A stretch of 64,000 nt of DNA from Rhizobium favelukesii (GCF_000577275.2 NZ_HG916852.1:747001-811000); one strand, 5' to 3'. Counted from the stretch's first letter, positions 44,321-54,111 are shown. Made by a program: numbers and translations. Notes: generated by a model from the letters alone, not told the origin.

Positions 44321-46408
44321 ATGGCGCAACCTCCCGCACTCCCCCTCCCGAAAGCTGGACTTAGCGTACGCGATATCGGTTTTGCCATGGGCATCATCCT
44401 TATCATCTGCGTCCTCTTTCTGCCGATCCCGCCGTTCTTGATCGACATGGGTTTGGCCTTCTCGATCGCTTTCTCGGTGCTGATCCTGATGGTGGCGCTG
44501 TGGATCCAGAAGCCGCTCGATTTCTCATCATTCCCGACCATTCTTCTGATCGCGACCATGACGCGCTTGGCGCTGAACATCGCGACGACGCGCGTCATCC
44601 TTTCGCACGGTAACGAGGGTCATGATGCAGCCGGCGGCGTCATCGCAGGCTTTGCCAGCCTCGTCATGTCCGGCGACTTCGTGATCGGTCTGATCGTCTT
44701 TCTGATCCTGATCACCATCAACTTCATCGTCATCACCAAGGGCGCGACACGTATCGCGGAAGTCGGCGCGCGCTTCACTCTCGATGCGATCCCCGGCAAG
44801 CAGATGTCGATCGACGCCGACCTTTCGGCCGGCATCATCGACGAGAAGGAAGCCCAGCGTCGCCGTAAGGAACTGGAAGAGGAAAGCTCCTTCTTCGGTG
44901 CCATGGATGGCGCGTCCAAGTTCGTTCGTGGCGATGCGATTGCCGGTCTTCTGATTACCTGCATCAACATTTTTGGCGGCATCATCATCGGTTATTTCCG
45001 TCACGGTATGCCGATCGGCGAAGCCGCCGACGTCTTCGTCAAGCTCTCCGTCGGCGACGGCCTCGTCTCGCAGATGCCGGCCCTCATCGTTTCGCTCGCA
45101 GCCGGCCTTCTCGTGTCGCGCGGCGGCACCGTCGGTTCCACTGAACAGGCAGTCGTCAACCAGCTCAGCGGCTATCCGCGCGCCCTTTCGGTATCCGCGG
45201 TTCTGATGGCAATCCTCGGGCTCATGCCGGGCCTGCCGTTTTTCCCTTTCATGTTTCTGTCCGGTCTTCTGGCCTTCGGCGCCTGGTTCATTCCTCGTCA
45301 GGTCGAGGCCGAGAACAAGGCGCGGCGCGAGCAGGAAGAGAAGAAGGTCGTCCAGAACAAGGAGCTCGAAAAGGACTCCGTCAAGTCGGTGCTGCGCACC
45401 TCGGAAATCGAACTCGCGCTCGGCAAGATGGTGTCGACGCGTCTGCTTGGTGCTCACCAGGAGCTCGCTTTCCGCGTCGGCAAGATGCGCAAGAAATTCG
45501 CGACGCAGTACGGCTTCGTTGTTCCGGAAATCAAGGTCACCGACGATATCGGCATCGCCGAGAAGTCCTATCAGATCCGCATCCACGGTACGACGGTTGC
45601 TTCCAACCTGCTGCGCGTGGGCGAGGTTCTGGTCGTCACCGGCTCTGGCCGTAAGCCAAGCATTCCGGGCGACGAGATTCGCGAACCAGCGTTCGGCATG
45701 CCGGCGGTTTCCATTCTTGAAGCCTTTGCCGAAGACTTGAAGCGCGAAGGTTTCCAGCCGATCGACAATGTCTCGGTCGTGCTGACGCATATGAGCGAAG
45801 TCATCCGCAACAATCTGCCGGCGCTTCTGTCCTATAAGGACGTGAAGGTGCTGATCGACAGGCTCGATCCCGAATACAAGAAGCTGGCCGACGAGATCTG
45901 CTCGTCGCACATGTCCTATTCTGGCCTGCAGGCTGTGTTGAAGCTGCTTCTCGCCGAGCGCGTGTCGATCCGCAACCTGCACCTCATCCTGGAAGCCGTC
46001 GCCGAACTTGCGCCGCATGTCCGCAAGACCGAGCAGATTGTCGAGCACGTCCGCGTGCGCATGGCACAGCAGCTATGCGGCGATCTCGCCGACAATGGTG
46101 TGCTTCGCGTACTGCGGCTCGGCAGCAAGTGGGATCTGGCTTTCCATCAGGCGCTGAAGCGTGACAACAAGGGCGAGATCGTCGAATTCGACATCGACCC
46201 GCGCATGCTGGAGGAGTTCAGCGAGCAGGCGACGAAGGTTGTCCGTGAATTCATGGATCGCGGCCTGCCATTCGCCCTTGTCACCTCGCCGGAAACACGC
46301 TCCTATGTGCGTATGATCATCGAACGATTGTTCGCAACGCTCCCGGTTCTATCGCATGTCGAGCTGGCCAAGGGCATCGAGATAAAGATTCTGGGCTCGA
46401 TTTCATGA
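44321..46408 (+). CDS. flhA: FlhA, flagellar type III export channel/docking protein
   Basis: FlhA is the nonameric export-gate protein. The protein has 695 residues. The N-terminal half has eight membrane segments and the FHIPEP-family signature region ([20 protein letters not shown] and [24 protein letters not shown] block around 160-185). The cytoplasmic C-terminal half binds chaperone-cargo complexes. It overlaps fliR by 4 bases (ATGA at 46405). Confidence 0.97.
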   Translation: MAQPPALPLPKAGLSVRDIGFAMGIILIICVLFLPIPPFLIDMGLAFSIAFSVLILMVALWIQKPLDFSSFPTILLIATMTRLALNIATTRVILSHGNEGHDAAGGVIAGFASLVMSGDFVIGLIVFLILITINFIVITKGATRIAEVGARFTLDAIPGKQMSIDADLSAGIIDEKEAQRRRKELEEESSFFGAMDGASKFVRGDAIAGLLITCINIFGGIIIGYFRHGMPIGEAADVFVKLSVGDGLVSQMPALIVSLAAGLLVSRGGTVGSTEQAVVNQLSGYPRALSVSAVLMAILGLMPGLPFFPFMFLSGLLAFGAWFIPRQVEAENKARREQEEKKVVQNKELEKDSVKSVLRTSEIELALGKMVSTRLLGAHQELAFRVGKMRKKFATQYGFVVPEIKVTDDIGIAEKSYQIRIHGTTVASNLLRVGEVLVVTGSGRKPSIPGDEIREPAFGMPAVSILEAFAEDLKREGFQPIDNVSVVLTHMSEVIRNNLPALLSYKDVKVLIDRLDPEYKKLADEICSSHMSYSGLQAVLKLLLAERVSIRNLHLILEAVAELAPHVRKTEQIVEHVRVRMAQQLCGDLADNGVLRVLRLGSKWDLAFHQALKRDNKGEIVEFDIDPRMLEEFSEQATKVVREFMDRGLPFALVTSPETRSYVRMIIERLFATLPVLSHVELAKGIEIKILGSIS

Positions 46409-47157
46409 TAACTGACCCGCAAGGGACCGTCCTGGCGCTGTTCCTGATCTTCTGCAGGATCGGCGGCTGCGTCCTGGCGATGCCTGGCTTTTCGTCGGCC
46501 CGTGTGCCTGCGCAATTGCGGGTTTTCATCGCCGCCGCCCTGTCGCTTGCGATCCTGCCTGTGCTTTGGGATACTGTCTATCCGATCGTCCACACATCGA
46601 ACGCCACCTATATCGGTTATATTTTCAGCGAATCGCTGATTGGCGTCATGTACGGCATGCTCGCCCGTGTCTACACGCTCGGCCTGCAGTTCGCGGCCAG
46701 CGTCATTGCGATGATGATCGGATACACCCAACCGAGCGCGGGCGATATTTTCGAAGATACCCCCGAAACCAGCCTTTCTGGCTTCATCACCCTTGCCGGC
46801 ATGATGATCCTGTTCATGATGGACTTTCATCACATCGTGTTCCGGGCATTGATCGATTCTTACACGTCGATGCCTTTCGGCGGCATCATGCAGCTGCGCA
46901 GTACGCTCATCTCGTTCACCGACACGCTGTCATCGACGTTCATGATCATGCTGCGGCTCTCTAGCCCGTTCCTGATCTACGGCCTGATGTTCAACATCGC
47001 CATCGGCTTCATCAACAAGCTGGCGCCGCAGATCCCGGTGTATTTCATATCGACGCCCTACCTGCTTCTCGGCGGGCTCTTCCTTTTCTACTTCTCCGTG
47101 GCGGCGCTGGTCAGCCAGTTCGGCCAATCCTTCGCCAGCGTTTTCATCGGCAGGTAG
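46405..47157 (+). CDS. fliR: FliR, flagellar type III export gate protein
   Basis: FliR completes the FliPQR export gate. The protein has 250 residues with six hydrophobic segments, opening with [20 protein letters not shown] and [20 protein letters not shown], and ending in [20 protein letters not shown]. It overlaps flhA by 4 bases and is followed after 4 bases by the fliJ-like gene. Confidence 0.95.
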   Translation: MITDPQGTVLALFLIFCRIGGCVLAMPGFSSARVPAQLRVFIAAALSLAILPVLWDTVYPIVHTSNATYIGYIFSESLIGVMYGMLARVYTLGLQFAASVIAMMIGYTQPSAGDIFEDTPETSLSGFITLAGMMILFMMDFHHIVFRALIDSYTSMPFGGIMQLRSTLISFTDTLSSTFMIMLRLSSPFLIYGLMFNIAIGFINKLAPQIPVYFISTPYLLLGGLFLFYFSVAALVSQFGQSFASVFIGR

Positions 47158-47161
47158 TGGT

Positions 47162-47575
47162 ATGGCGGACAAGACACGCTCCCAGAAACTGAAACGCCTC
47201 GTAGCGGTTCAACGGCATCTGGAGCAGATGGCCGAGTTCGATCTTGCCGAAACGAGCCGTCAGCGCGCGGAAGTCAACGACCAGATGGACAGCGTCATTC
47301 TGGCGCTCGGCTCCATGGACCCCGTCCATCATGCCTTTTCGCAGGGCTATGCGGATCGATTCAACCGGCTTGGGATCAAGGACAAGCAGCTGACCGGCAT
47401 GCAGCAGATTCACGAAATGCGCGTCGTTCAGGAGCGCGCCAAGGGCGATCGGCTGGAAGACGGCATGCGCGAAGCGCTTGAGTCCGAGCGTCGGGAAGCC
47501 GACGACAATGCAGTCTATGATCTCATCGATCAAAAGTTCGGTACGCCAGCCTCCAGCAAGCTTCAAAAATCATAA
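47162..47575 (+). CDS. FliJ-like coiled-coil flagellar protein (candidate)
   Basis: Protein of 137 residues, highly charged and predicted almost entirely helical, with coiled-coil character: KLKRLVAVQRHLEQMAEFDL near the start and RVVQERAKGDRLEDGMREAL later. Length, charge and layout match FliJ, the stalk-like activator of FliI, which is otherwise missing from this cluster. It lies 4 bases after fliR. Sequence identity to characterised FliJ is not evident by eye, so this stays a candidate. Confidence 0.6.
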   Translation: MADKTRSQKLKRLVAVQRHLEQMAEFDLAETSRQRAEVNDQMDSVILALGSMDPVHHAFSQGYADRFNRLGIKDKQLTGMQQIHEMRVVQERAKGDRLEDGMREALESERREADDNAVYDLIDQKFGTPASSKLQKS

Positions 47576-47606
47576 TCGTCACAATCTTAATCAAGAGGAT
47601 TGTGAC

Positions 47607-48173
47607 TTGGCTATTTCACCTCCGAGTGATCTGGTCCTGGATGTTGTCAAAGCTGCGGACCCGCTCGAGGTTCAGGCAGCCCAGGAAAAACTGAAGGCAA
47701 ACCAGGCGGCTTTTGCCGCAAACAGTCTCGCCGAAGCCGGCAACGGCTTCACGTCGGCCGTCGATATTCTCGATCGCGCAGTGGGCAAGACCGGTTTGAG
47801 CGACAGCAAGAACCGCAGCACCAAGACGGAAGAGGTGCCGGAAACCTACCGCAAGTTCGAGGCGATGGTCCTGCAGAACTTCATCAAGAACATGCTGCCA
47901 AGCGAAAGCGAAGAAGTCTACGGCAAGGGTGCCACCGGTGATATCTGGAAGGGCATGATGGCTGAACAGCTCGGCAACGAGATTTCGAAGGGTGACGGCA
48001 TCGGCATTGCCAAGCAGCTTTATCAGGATGCGCTGAAGAAGCAGGAAGGCAAGGTCGCCAACGCTTCCACCGATCAGGACGATCGCAATATGGCGATGAG
48101 CATGATCGACGAGTTCCAGCGCAAGACCTTCGGTACAACAACTGCGGACAACAAGTCCGCCAATGACGCCTGA
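47607..48173 (+). CDS. FlgJ-like rod-binding protein (N-terminal domain only)
   Basis: Protein of 188 residues with a TTG start at 47607, chosen for AAGAGGA 7-8 bases upstream. The frame stays open upstream inside the fliJ-like gene, but that part reads as nonsense. The core YRKFEAMVLQNFIKNMLPSE and IWKGMMAEQLGNEISKGDGI is the rod-binding (FlgJ N-terminal) domain; rhizobial versions have been annotated as chemotactic signal-response proteins. The muramidase half of enteric FlgJ is absent; the transglycosylase at 37063 may supply it. Confidence 0.78.
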   Translation: MAISPPSDLVLDVVKAADPLEVQAAQEKLKANQAAFAANSLAEAGNGFTSAVDILDRAVGKTGLSDSKNRSTKTEEVPETYRKFEAMVLQNFIKNMLPSESEEVYGKGATGDIWKGMMAEQLGNEISKGDGIGIAKQLYQDALKKQEGKVANASTDQDDRNMAMSMIDEFQRKTFGTTTADNKSANDA

Positions 48174-48190
48174 GAGAATCGAGGACAAAA

Positions 48191-48556
48191 ATGGAAATAA
48201 TCTCGAACGACTACCGTATCAAATCGGTTCTTGGACGCCTTGAAATGATCATCGACAACGAGAATACGCGTATCGGCAACGATCCGCAGTTCGATCTCAA
48301 AGTGTCGAATGCACACAAGAGCCGCTGCCTTTATGAGCTGTCGATGCTCTTCCGCGACACCGATCCGAAGGAGCTGGCCGCCACGCATCTCGATCAGCTG
48401 CACGGGTTGAAGAAGAAGCTCGTGCTGAACGCACGACGCGTCGAGGCGCATCTGGAAGCGGTCCGTACCGTTGCTGATCTCCTGAAGAATGCAGTCCAGG
48501 ATGCGGATGCCGACGGCACCTATTCCCAAGAGCAATTCGTAGCACGTGACGCTTGA
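48191..48556 (+). CDS. FlgN-like export chaperone (candidate)
   Basis: Protein of 121 residues, helical, similar in size and layout to FlgN, the chaperone for FlgK and FlgL. Segments include YRIKSVLGRLEMIIDNENTR and LHGLKKKLVLNARRVEAHLE. It lies 17 bases after the flgJ-like gene and overlaps the next orf by one base (TGATG). Assignment is by position and fold type. Confidence 0.6.
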   Translation: MEIISNDYRIKSVLGRLEMIIDNENTRIGNDPQFDLKVSNAHKSRCLYELSMLFRDTDPKELAATHLDQLHGLKKKLVLNARRVEAHLEAVRTVADLLKNAVQDADADGTYSQEQFVARDA

Positions 48557-49089
48557 TGATTAAGCTCGTTCTGACAGGTGTCTGGGTTTGCGCGATCACG
48601 CTGGCATCGGTCTATTTCTCGGTGCACATGGCAACGGCTCCTGCGCCGGCTCCCGATGATTCCAAGCAAAGCCAGCTCGAGCTTGTAAAGGGCGAGACGA
48701 TCACCGTGCCGATCATTGCCGACGGCGCCGTCACCGGCTACTTCCTCGGAAAGGTGTCTTTCATGATGAACAGGGACACGGTGAAAAACCTGTCCTTGCC
48801 GCTGACGGAAATGACGACCGACGAGCTCTTTACCTTGCTCGTCGGCAACAAGATGGTCGACATCTCCAACATGAAATCCTTCGATGCGAATGCTTTCCGG
48901 GAGATGATCAAGAAGGACATCAACCAGCATCTCGGTGGAGACTATATCGATCAGGTGATGCTGGAGCAGCTCGACTACCTCTCGAAGGAAGAAGTCAAGG
49001 CGAATGCATCCGGACAGCAGAAGAAAACGGTCAAACCCGTGAAGGTCGTAGCCCCGGCACCGGTGTCGGACAAGGCTGCAACAGAGTAG
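48556..49089 (+). CDS. Membrane-anchored hypothetical protein at the end of the flagellar cluster
   Basis: Protein of 177 residues from ATG 48556, coupled to the preceding gene by TGATG. One N-terminal membrane segment (about 3-24, LVLTGVWVCAITLASVYFSV) is followed by a periplasmic domain that begins with an Ala/Pro linker and has VPIIADGAVTGYFLGKVSFM. The tail is rich in Lys, Pro and Ala. The layout is FliL-like but the family cannot be named. It is the last gene of the flagellar block. Confidence 0.75.
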   Translation: MIKLVLTGVWVCAITLASVYFSVHMATAPAPAPDDSKQSQLELVKGETITVPIIADGAVTGYFLGKVSFMMNRDTVKNLSLPLTEMTTDELFTLLVGNKMVDISNMKSFDANAFREMIKKDINQHLGGDYIDQVMLEQLDYLSKEEVKANASGQQKKTVKPVKVVAPAPVSDKAATE

Positions 49090-49110
49090 ACCTAGTCATT
49101 GGCCCGAAGC

Positions 49111-49125
49111 GGCGCCTCTGGCGCC
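49111..49125 (+). terminator. Hairpin after the flagellar cluster
   Basis: GGCGCC (49111-49116), loop TCT, GGCGCC (49120-49125), 22 bases after the last flagellar stop. The T-run is poor (GTCGTGCGTTTAT), so termination may be weak. Confidence 0.45.
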
Positions 49126-49161
49126 GTCGTGCGTTTATCCCGGGTTGCGAGGGTTAACAAT

Positions 49162-49190
49162 TCCTTCGCTTGAAGCGAGGAATTCAAGCG
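49162..49190. repeat. Overlapping inverted repeats able to form alternative hairpins
   Basis: CGCTTGAA (49167-49174) / TTCAAGCG (49183-49190) is a perfect 8-bp repeat with an 8-base spacer followed by ATTTTCC. The overlapping pair TTCCTTCGCTT (49161-49171) / AAGCGAGGAA (49173-49182) excludes it. It could be a terminator, operator or attenuator upstream of the glycosyltransferase remnant. Confidence 0.4.
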
Positions 49191-49387
49191 ATTTTCCTAA
49201 GAGATAGTTGAAGTCGCGTTGCTACAAGTGCTGGTGATGGGCTGACTGTGCACCGGCATTCCGGTTCTTGGAATTCTTTCATGCGCTCCCAGGCGAACGC
49301 CATTGGTCGATGCTGAATCGTCTGGTGCGGCTATGTGATCTGTTTCGGGATGCATGCAGCATGAAACACTATCGTCAGGAAGCCGGC

Positions 49388-50178
49388 ATGAACCTGATCG
49401 CGAATTTCGCGGTCCTGTCGTCGCGTCGCGCAATCTTCGATCTACCGGTCTGCGATCTTGGCTGGGATGACGCGCTGGTGTTCATCAATGAACTCCTGTC
49501 GATAGCGGTCGGGCAGACATCGATCTCATTTGTCAATGCGCGCAATATGCTGGTGACGTTGCGCGATAGCGACTACCGCGCTGTTCTCGCGCAAAATCTG
49601 CTGCTCCCCGAGGGTCCGGGTCTCGATATTGCATCGAAGGTGGCGCACGGATCGCCGTTCCCCGCCAGCCTGAAGGCCGCCGATTTCGTACCGGCGCTGC
49701 TGACATTCATGGAGATCCCGCGCGTATCGGCCTCATCGGTAGCACGCCTGAGGCGGTCAGGAAGGCCGCTGCGACGTTCCGGTGGCACGCTCCGTGGCAT
49801 GAATTCGTCATCATTTCGGACAGCTTCGCCGAGACGGAAGACCGAGCGGCGATCGTCAAGGAGATCGACCGGCAATGGCTCGACATACTCATCGTCGGAA
49901 CGGACACGCCATCCCAGGAAAAATGGATCCATAAAAACATCCGGGCGGATCACGCCCGGCTTGTGCTTGCTGTCGGCGACCTATTCGGTGTCGTGGCGGG
50001 GACCGACCATCGCACACCAAAGCTTGTACGGATGATGGGAATTGCACGCGCCTACCGCTGGATGCGGAAGCCGAAGCGCGCAGGCGTGCGGTATGGCTTC
50101 GCCTTTGCAGTTTTCCTGTACTCTGTGGTCCAGTACGGTGGGACGCGTCGCAAACGGATACTGAACCGATCCAGGTGA
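49388..50178 (+). pseudogene. WecG/TagA/CpsF-family glycosyltransferase, frameshifted
   Basis: From ATG 49388 (site AGGAAG) the frame reads DLGWDDALVFINELLSIAVG and NLLLPEGPGLDIASKVAHGS, both typical of WecG/TagA/CpsF transferases. After MEIPR (about 49720) the family sequence continues in another frame as RIGLIGSTPEAV, APWHEFVIISDSF, LDILIVGTDTPSQEKWIHKN and PKLVRMMGIARAYRWMRKPK, ending at 50178. Inserting one C in CGCGTATC at 49721-49728 restores about 264 residues. The enzyme would add a sugar to a lipid-linked polysaccharide precursor. Confidence 0.83.
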
Positions 50179-50303
50179 GGCGCAGCTCCGCAGCACGCTG
50201 CGAGTTGGCGCCAGTTAACCATTTCTTTGCCATGAACATTTAATGTTGGTTAACCATCCGCAGTCGCGGGCGGCTCGACCGTTCATACGCATGAGATGTG
50301 GCG

Positions 50304-52019
50304 ATGTACGACAGCAATCCGAGAAGCCAAGCCTTCCGCTCCCCGACGGCAATCGCCAGGCCATCCGAAGCCGCGGCGACGATGCCGGCGCCGGAAGCAA
50401 AATTGCTCGGCGTGATCGAGCGCGCGCTTGAGCAACAGCGGGCCAGCCGCGATGCTGTGCCTGAAGCGCGGCCGCTTGTCGGCCGCATCGAAACGATCCT
50501 GGGCAAGCGGCTCGAAGCTGCAAACGACGTCAAGGCAGCTGCAGCCGACCCGCTGCCGGCCGCGCCGGAAGTCACGGGTTCCACGAAAGCGGCCGCAAGC
50601 CTCAATCAGGCGACACCCGCCGTCGGCAAAGGCGCGCCGAAATCCAGGCGTTTGAAACCTCTTGCCATGGTTGGTCTCATCTGTGCGCTGGGTGCAGCGA
50701 GCGGTACTCTGATTTCCGCTCAACCGACGCGCTATAGCGCGAAAGGGATACTCGCGGTCCAAGGCGCCGGCGAAAGTCGCACTGCAGTCACGAGCGCGGC
50801 CGAAAGGACGCTTTCCTCTTCCCGTACGATGGCAGCAACGGTTGCGGCATTGAAACTCGACCGCGATCCGGAGTTCTCCGGCGTCTCCTCGGATGCATTA
50901 GCGGTGGCTATCGACCTGCTATCGACCGATGGCGCGGCTGCCGACCCTGTTTCGCGCGCAGAGGCATCGCTCGTTTCCGCGATCCGCACCGCGACAAATC
51001 CTCACGCCGGCACGATCGATTTCAAGGTGACAACGGGCAGCGCGGAAAAATCCGCGCGCATCGCCGGCTACCTTGCGTCCGTCGTGACGGGCTCAGGGGC
51101 GGCAACTGGGCCGGCCGAAGGCGGATCGCTGAAAAACGCGGACGATGCGGCGCAGCTCGAGCTTAAATCTTTCACGCAGAAGAGCGGCGAAGGCAACGTC
51201 AAGGTTGCGGCTGGTCTGCAGCAACAGATCGGAAGCATTGATGCAGAGCTGAAGGCCGCCGAGCAGCGCATCGTTGCAGCGCAAGAGAAGGCGGGCCGGC
51301 TGAAGGTGGCCAAGGTCGCTGATGTCCTTGCCGGCACGCTGGATGCGGACCTCATGTCGCCGACACTCATCGACCGTCGAGACAGATATGTGGCCGCACA
51401 CCTGTCTCTGTCACAGCTGTCGGCCAATCTCGGCCCTCGCCATCCGCGGCTGCAGGCGCAGCAGGCGGAGGTTGACGGCTTGCGAGACGCGATTGGCGAG
51501 GATCTCGCTCGGCTACTGCGCGATGCGAATGACGAGATGAAGTCAGTCACCGTCGACAAACGGCAGCTGAGTGATCGCCGCAATGCGCTGATCGCGCAGA
51601 GCAAGGATACGGGTGTCGATCTGGCGAAGCTGACCGAGCTGCGCGACAAGGCAAGTGCGGCGCGCTTGCGCCTCGAGGATGCGATCACCACCGGAGCCGT
51701 TCCGCCAGGTATTGGCAGCGTGCAGCTGCAGAAGAGCGTGCAGATCGCGGCTGTGCCGGCGGACCAGCGCTGGCTTGCGCCGCTGCTCGGCGCTCTTGCA
51801 GGGCTCGCATTCGGCCTGGCTGTCGTCTCTGCCAGGGCGCGCTCCACGCTTGCGGCGTCCGCAAGAAAGGAGCCATCGCTACGCACTCCGGCACCGGAGC
51901 CAAATGTCGGTACGCCATCACCGGCCGAACCCGCCAAAGGGCCGCAGGAAGCCGACATCATTCGCGCGGAACTCGCCACCATGCGCGATAGGCTGCGCAC
52001 CCGGTCGATAGCGTCCTGA
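50304..52019 (+). CDS. Wzz/ExoP-type polysaccharide co-polymerase without kinase domain
   Basis: Protein of 571 residues. A cytoplasmic Ala/Pro-rich N-terminus of about 115 residues precedes the first membrane segment (about 119-139, PLAMVGLICALGAASGTLIS). A periplasmic, coiled-coil-rich domain follows with GPRHPRLQAQQAEVDGLRDA, characteristic of GumC/ExoP proteins, and then a second membrane segment (LAPLLGALAGLAFGLAVVSA, about 493-513). The C-terminal tyrosine-kinase ATPase domain is missing. It probably sets exopolysaccharide chain length or secretion. TTAA-N6-TTAACC (50240-50255) lies upstream. ATG 50304 is preferred over GTG 50298. Confidence 0.75.
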   Translation: MYDSNPRSQAFRSPTAIARPSEAAATMPAPEAKLLGVIERALEQQRASRDAVPEARPLVGRIETILGKRLEAANDVKAAAADPLPAAPEVTGSTKAAASLNQATPAVGKGAPKSRRLKPLAMVGLICALGAASGTLISAQPTRYSAKGILAVQGAGESRTAVTSAAERTLSSSRTMAATVAALKLDRDPEFSGVSSDALAVAIDLLSTDGAAADPVSRAEASLVSAIRTATNPHAGTIDFKVTTGSAEKSARIAGYLASVVTGSGAATGPAEGGSLKNADDAAQLELKSFTQKSGEGNVKVAAGLQQQIGSIDAELKAAEQRIVAAQEKAGRLKVAKVADVLAGTLDADLMSPTLIDRRDRYVAAHLSLSQLSANLGPRHPRLQAQQAEVDGLRDAIGEDLARLLRDANDEMKSVTVDKRQLSDRRNALIAQSKDTGVDLAKLTELRDKASAARLRLEDAITTGAVPPGIGSVQLQKSVQIAAVPADQRWLAPLLGALAGLAFGLAVVSARARSTLAASARKEPSLRTPAPEPNVGTPSPAEPAKGPQEADIIRAELATMRDRLRTRSIAS

Positions 52020-52137
52020 CCTCGCTGCGACACGATTGTTCTTGCATTTGCCATTTTAGGCAGGATAGGGCGTGGACAGGCAAATCGCGCTGAGCGCCAT
52101 CCGCTACAATGAGCGAAAGCAAGGGCAGGAGACAGTC

Positions 52138-53037
52138 TTGACGACAGTGATTGATGGCAAACAGGTCGCCGCTTCCGTAATCGAAACGGTGAAGGCAGCG
52201 ACATCGGCGCTGGACAAGCAAAGCGGCGTCAAGACGGGCCTTGCCGTCGTGATCGTCGGCGACGACCCGGCCAGCCATGCCTATGTCAACTCCAAGGGCA
52301 AGATGGCGAAGGAATGCGGATTCAAATCCGTTCAGCACACGCTGCCGGCCGAGACCACGCAGGAGGAACTGGCGGCACTCGTCGCTACGCTGAACAGCGA
52401 TCCGTCGATTCACGGCATTCTCGTCCAATTGCCGCTGCCGAAGCATCTAAAGTCAGAATTGATCATCCAATCGATCTTGCCCGAAAAGGATGTCGACGGT
52501 CTGCACGTCGTCAATGCCGGCAAGCTTGCGACTGGTGACCTCGAAACGGGCCTCGTGTCCTGCACCCCGGCGGGCGCGATGGTCTTCGTGCGACGCACGC
52601 ATGGCGAAGATCTTTCCGGCCTGAATGCGGTGGTCATCGGCCGCTCAAACCTGTTCGGCAAGCCGATGGCGCAACTGCTGCTCAATGCAAACGCCACGGT
52701 GACCATCGCGCATTCACGCACTAAGGATCTGCCGGCCGTCTGCCGCAATGCGGATATTCTGGTGGCCGCCGTCGGCCGCCCGGAGATGGTCAGGAGTGAT
52801 TGGGTGAAGCCGGGCGCCACCGTCATCGATGTTGGGATCAATCGCATTCCTGCCCCGGAAAAGGGCGAAGGCAAAACGCGCCTTGTTGGCGACGTCGCCT
52901 TTGAAGATGCCGCCAAGGTTGCCGCCGTTATCACGCCGGTTCCCGGTGGCGTGGGCCCGATGACCATCGCGATGCTGATGGCCAACACCGTCATCGCCGC
53001 CCATCGCGCGGCCGGTCAGACACCGCCGACGTTCTGA
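52138..53037 (+). CDS. folD: FolD, methylenetetrahydrofolate dehydrogenase/cyclohydrolase
   Basis: Bifunctional cytosolic enzyme interconverting 5,10-methylene-, methenyl- and 10-formyl-tetrahydrofolate. The protein has 299 residues from TTG 52138, with AGGAG 6 bases upstream; the GTG at 52072 would add 22 unlikely residues. Motifs: [15 protein letters not shown] with the catalytic Lys, [25 protein letters not shown], the NADP-binding [17 protein letters not shown] and [16 protein letters not shown]. The 3' end overlaps the convergent aglR gene by 22 bases. Confidence 0.96.
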   Translation: MTTVIDGKQVAASVIETVKAATSALDKQSGVKTGLAVVIVGDDPASHAYVNSKGKMAKECGFKSVQHTLPAETTQEELAALVATLNSDPSIHGILVQLPLPKHLKSELIIQSILPEKDVDGLHVVNAGKLATGDLETGLVSCTPAGAMVFVRRTHGEDLSGLNAVVIGRSNLFGKPMAQLLLNANATVTIAHSRTKDLPAVCRNADILVAAVGRPEMVRSDWVKPGATVIDVGINRIPAPEKGEGKTRLVGDVAFEDAAKVAAVITPVPGGVGPMTIAMLMANTVIAAHRAAGQTPPTF

Positions 53038-54062
53038 GCCTGCCGCGGAACGGGGCCTGTCGAGGCCCTGACAATCAGTTCGGTTTTCCAGAGTTCCTGC
53101 TCTGGGAATGGCCCGTCCTGCTTCACCGTTCCGATGAGCCGTTGGGCGATGCGCACGCCTGCGGCGCGCAGCGATGACCGCGTTGTCGTCAACGGCACAG
53201 AGAAGTTCTCGGGCTTGAGATGGGGCAAAACGTCGTCGTGCGCGATCAGCGAGATATCCTCGCCGAGCTTGAGCCCCGCCTGATTGACGGCGCGGATGGC
53301 GCCGAGCGCCAGCACCGTACTGGAACAGAGGATCGCCGTCGGCGGCTCCGGCATCTGTAGAAATCGTTCCATCGCGGACTGGCCAAGTTCGTCCGTCATC
53401 GATGTGTGGCTCATGCAGTCTTCCGGAAGCGACAGTCCCCGCTCGGAAAGCGCAGCGACAAGTCCGTTCTTGCGACGGATCGCAAAGTCGAGATGTCCCG
53501 GCCCGTTGAGCAGGGCAAAGCGCGTATGCCCGAGCTGAAGCAGCAGCCGCGCCGCGTCGTAGAAGGCCGCCTCGTTGTCGATGTCGAGATAGGGGTAGTC
53601 GGGCTCGGAACCGAAGGAGCGGCCATGCACGAGGAATGGCATGGAAAGCGACTTCAGCATCGGCAGCCGTGGGTCGTGGCCGCGCATATAGGCCACGAAC
53701 AGCGCATCGACATTGCCGCTGATCGCAAGCCGCCGCAGTGCGCCGACCTCGTCGTTCGGATCGGCGGGCATGATGACGAAATGAAAGTCGTGGCGTACGG
53801 CTTCCTCGCCAAGACCCGTCAGGAACTCACCGAAGTGCACATCGGAATAGTGATCGGGAGCTGTCGGCATCACGAGGCCGATCGACCCGGCCTTGCCGGT
53901 CGCAAGCCGTTGTGCCGCCTTGTTCGGGCGGTAGCCTGTCTCCTTCACGGCTTGCAGGACCCGCTCGCGCGTCGCCTCATTGACTTCGGGATAGCCGTTC
54001 AATGCACGGCTTACCGTTGTCTGCGACAGGCCAAGCAATTCCGATAGCTGTTTCAGGTTCAC
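53016..54062 (-). CDS. aglR: AglR, LacI-family repressor of alpha-glucoside genes
   Basis: LacI/GalR regulator of 348 residues. The N-terminal helix-turn-helix is [20 protein letters not shown] with the hinge helix near [14 protein letters not shown], followed by a periplasmic-binding-like effector domain ([32 protein letters not shown]). It is divergent from aglE across 283 bases containing two AAAGCGCTTT palindromes, its likely operators. The effector is presumably an alpha-glucoside or derivative. Its 3' end overlaps folD. Confidence 0.9.
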   Translation of the reverse strand: MNLKQLSELLGLSQTTVSRALNGYPEVNEATRERVLQAVKETGYRPNKAAQRLATGKAGSIGLVMPTAPDHYSDVHFGEFLTGLGEEAVRHDFHFVIMPADPNDEVGALRRLAISGNVDALFVAYMRGHDPRLPMLKSLSMPFLVHGRSFGSEPDYPYLDIDNEAAFYDAARLLLQLGHTRFALLNGPGHLDFAIRRKNGLVAALSERGLSLPEDCMSHTSMTDELGQSAMERFLQMPEPPTAILCSSTVLALGAIRAVNQAGLKLGEDISLIAHDDVLPHLKPENFSVPLTTTRSSLRAAGVRIAQRLIGTVKQDGPFPEQELWKTELIVRASTGPVPRQAQNVGGV

Positions 54063-54111
54063 GTGCTATTCTTCCTCCGCTCGCACTGGTCGCCAGCTCC
54101 CAATGGCATCC

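Noticed and set aside
44528..46048. Open frame of about 506 codons opposite flhA
   Set aside because: Shadow of flhA; the sense protein is complete and highly conserved.
38732..49089. An additional promoter or regulatory repeat inside the flgE-to-orf block
   Set aside because: Gaps are short and no dyad, CtrA box or terminator stands out. The 64- and 88-base gaps around fliQ contain nothing I can support.
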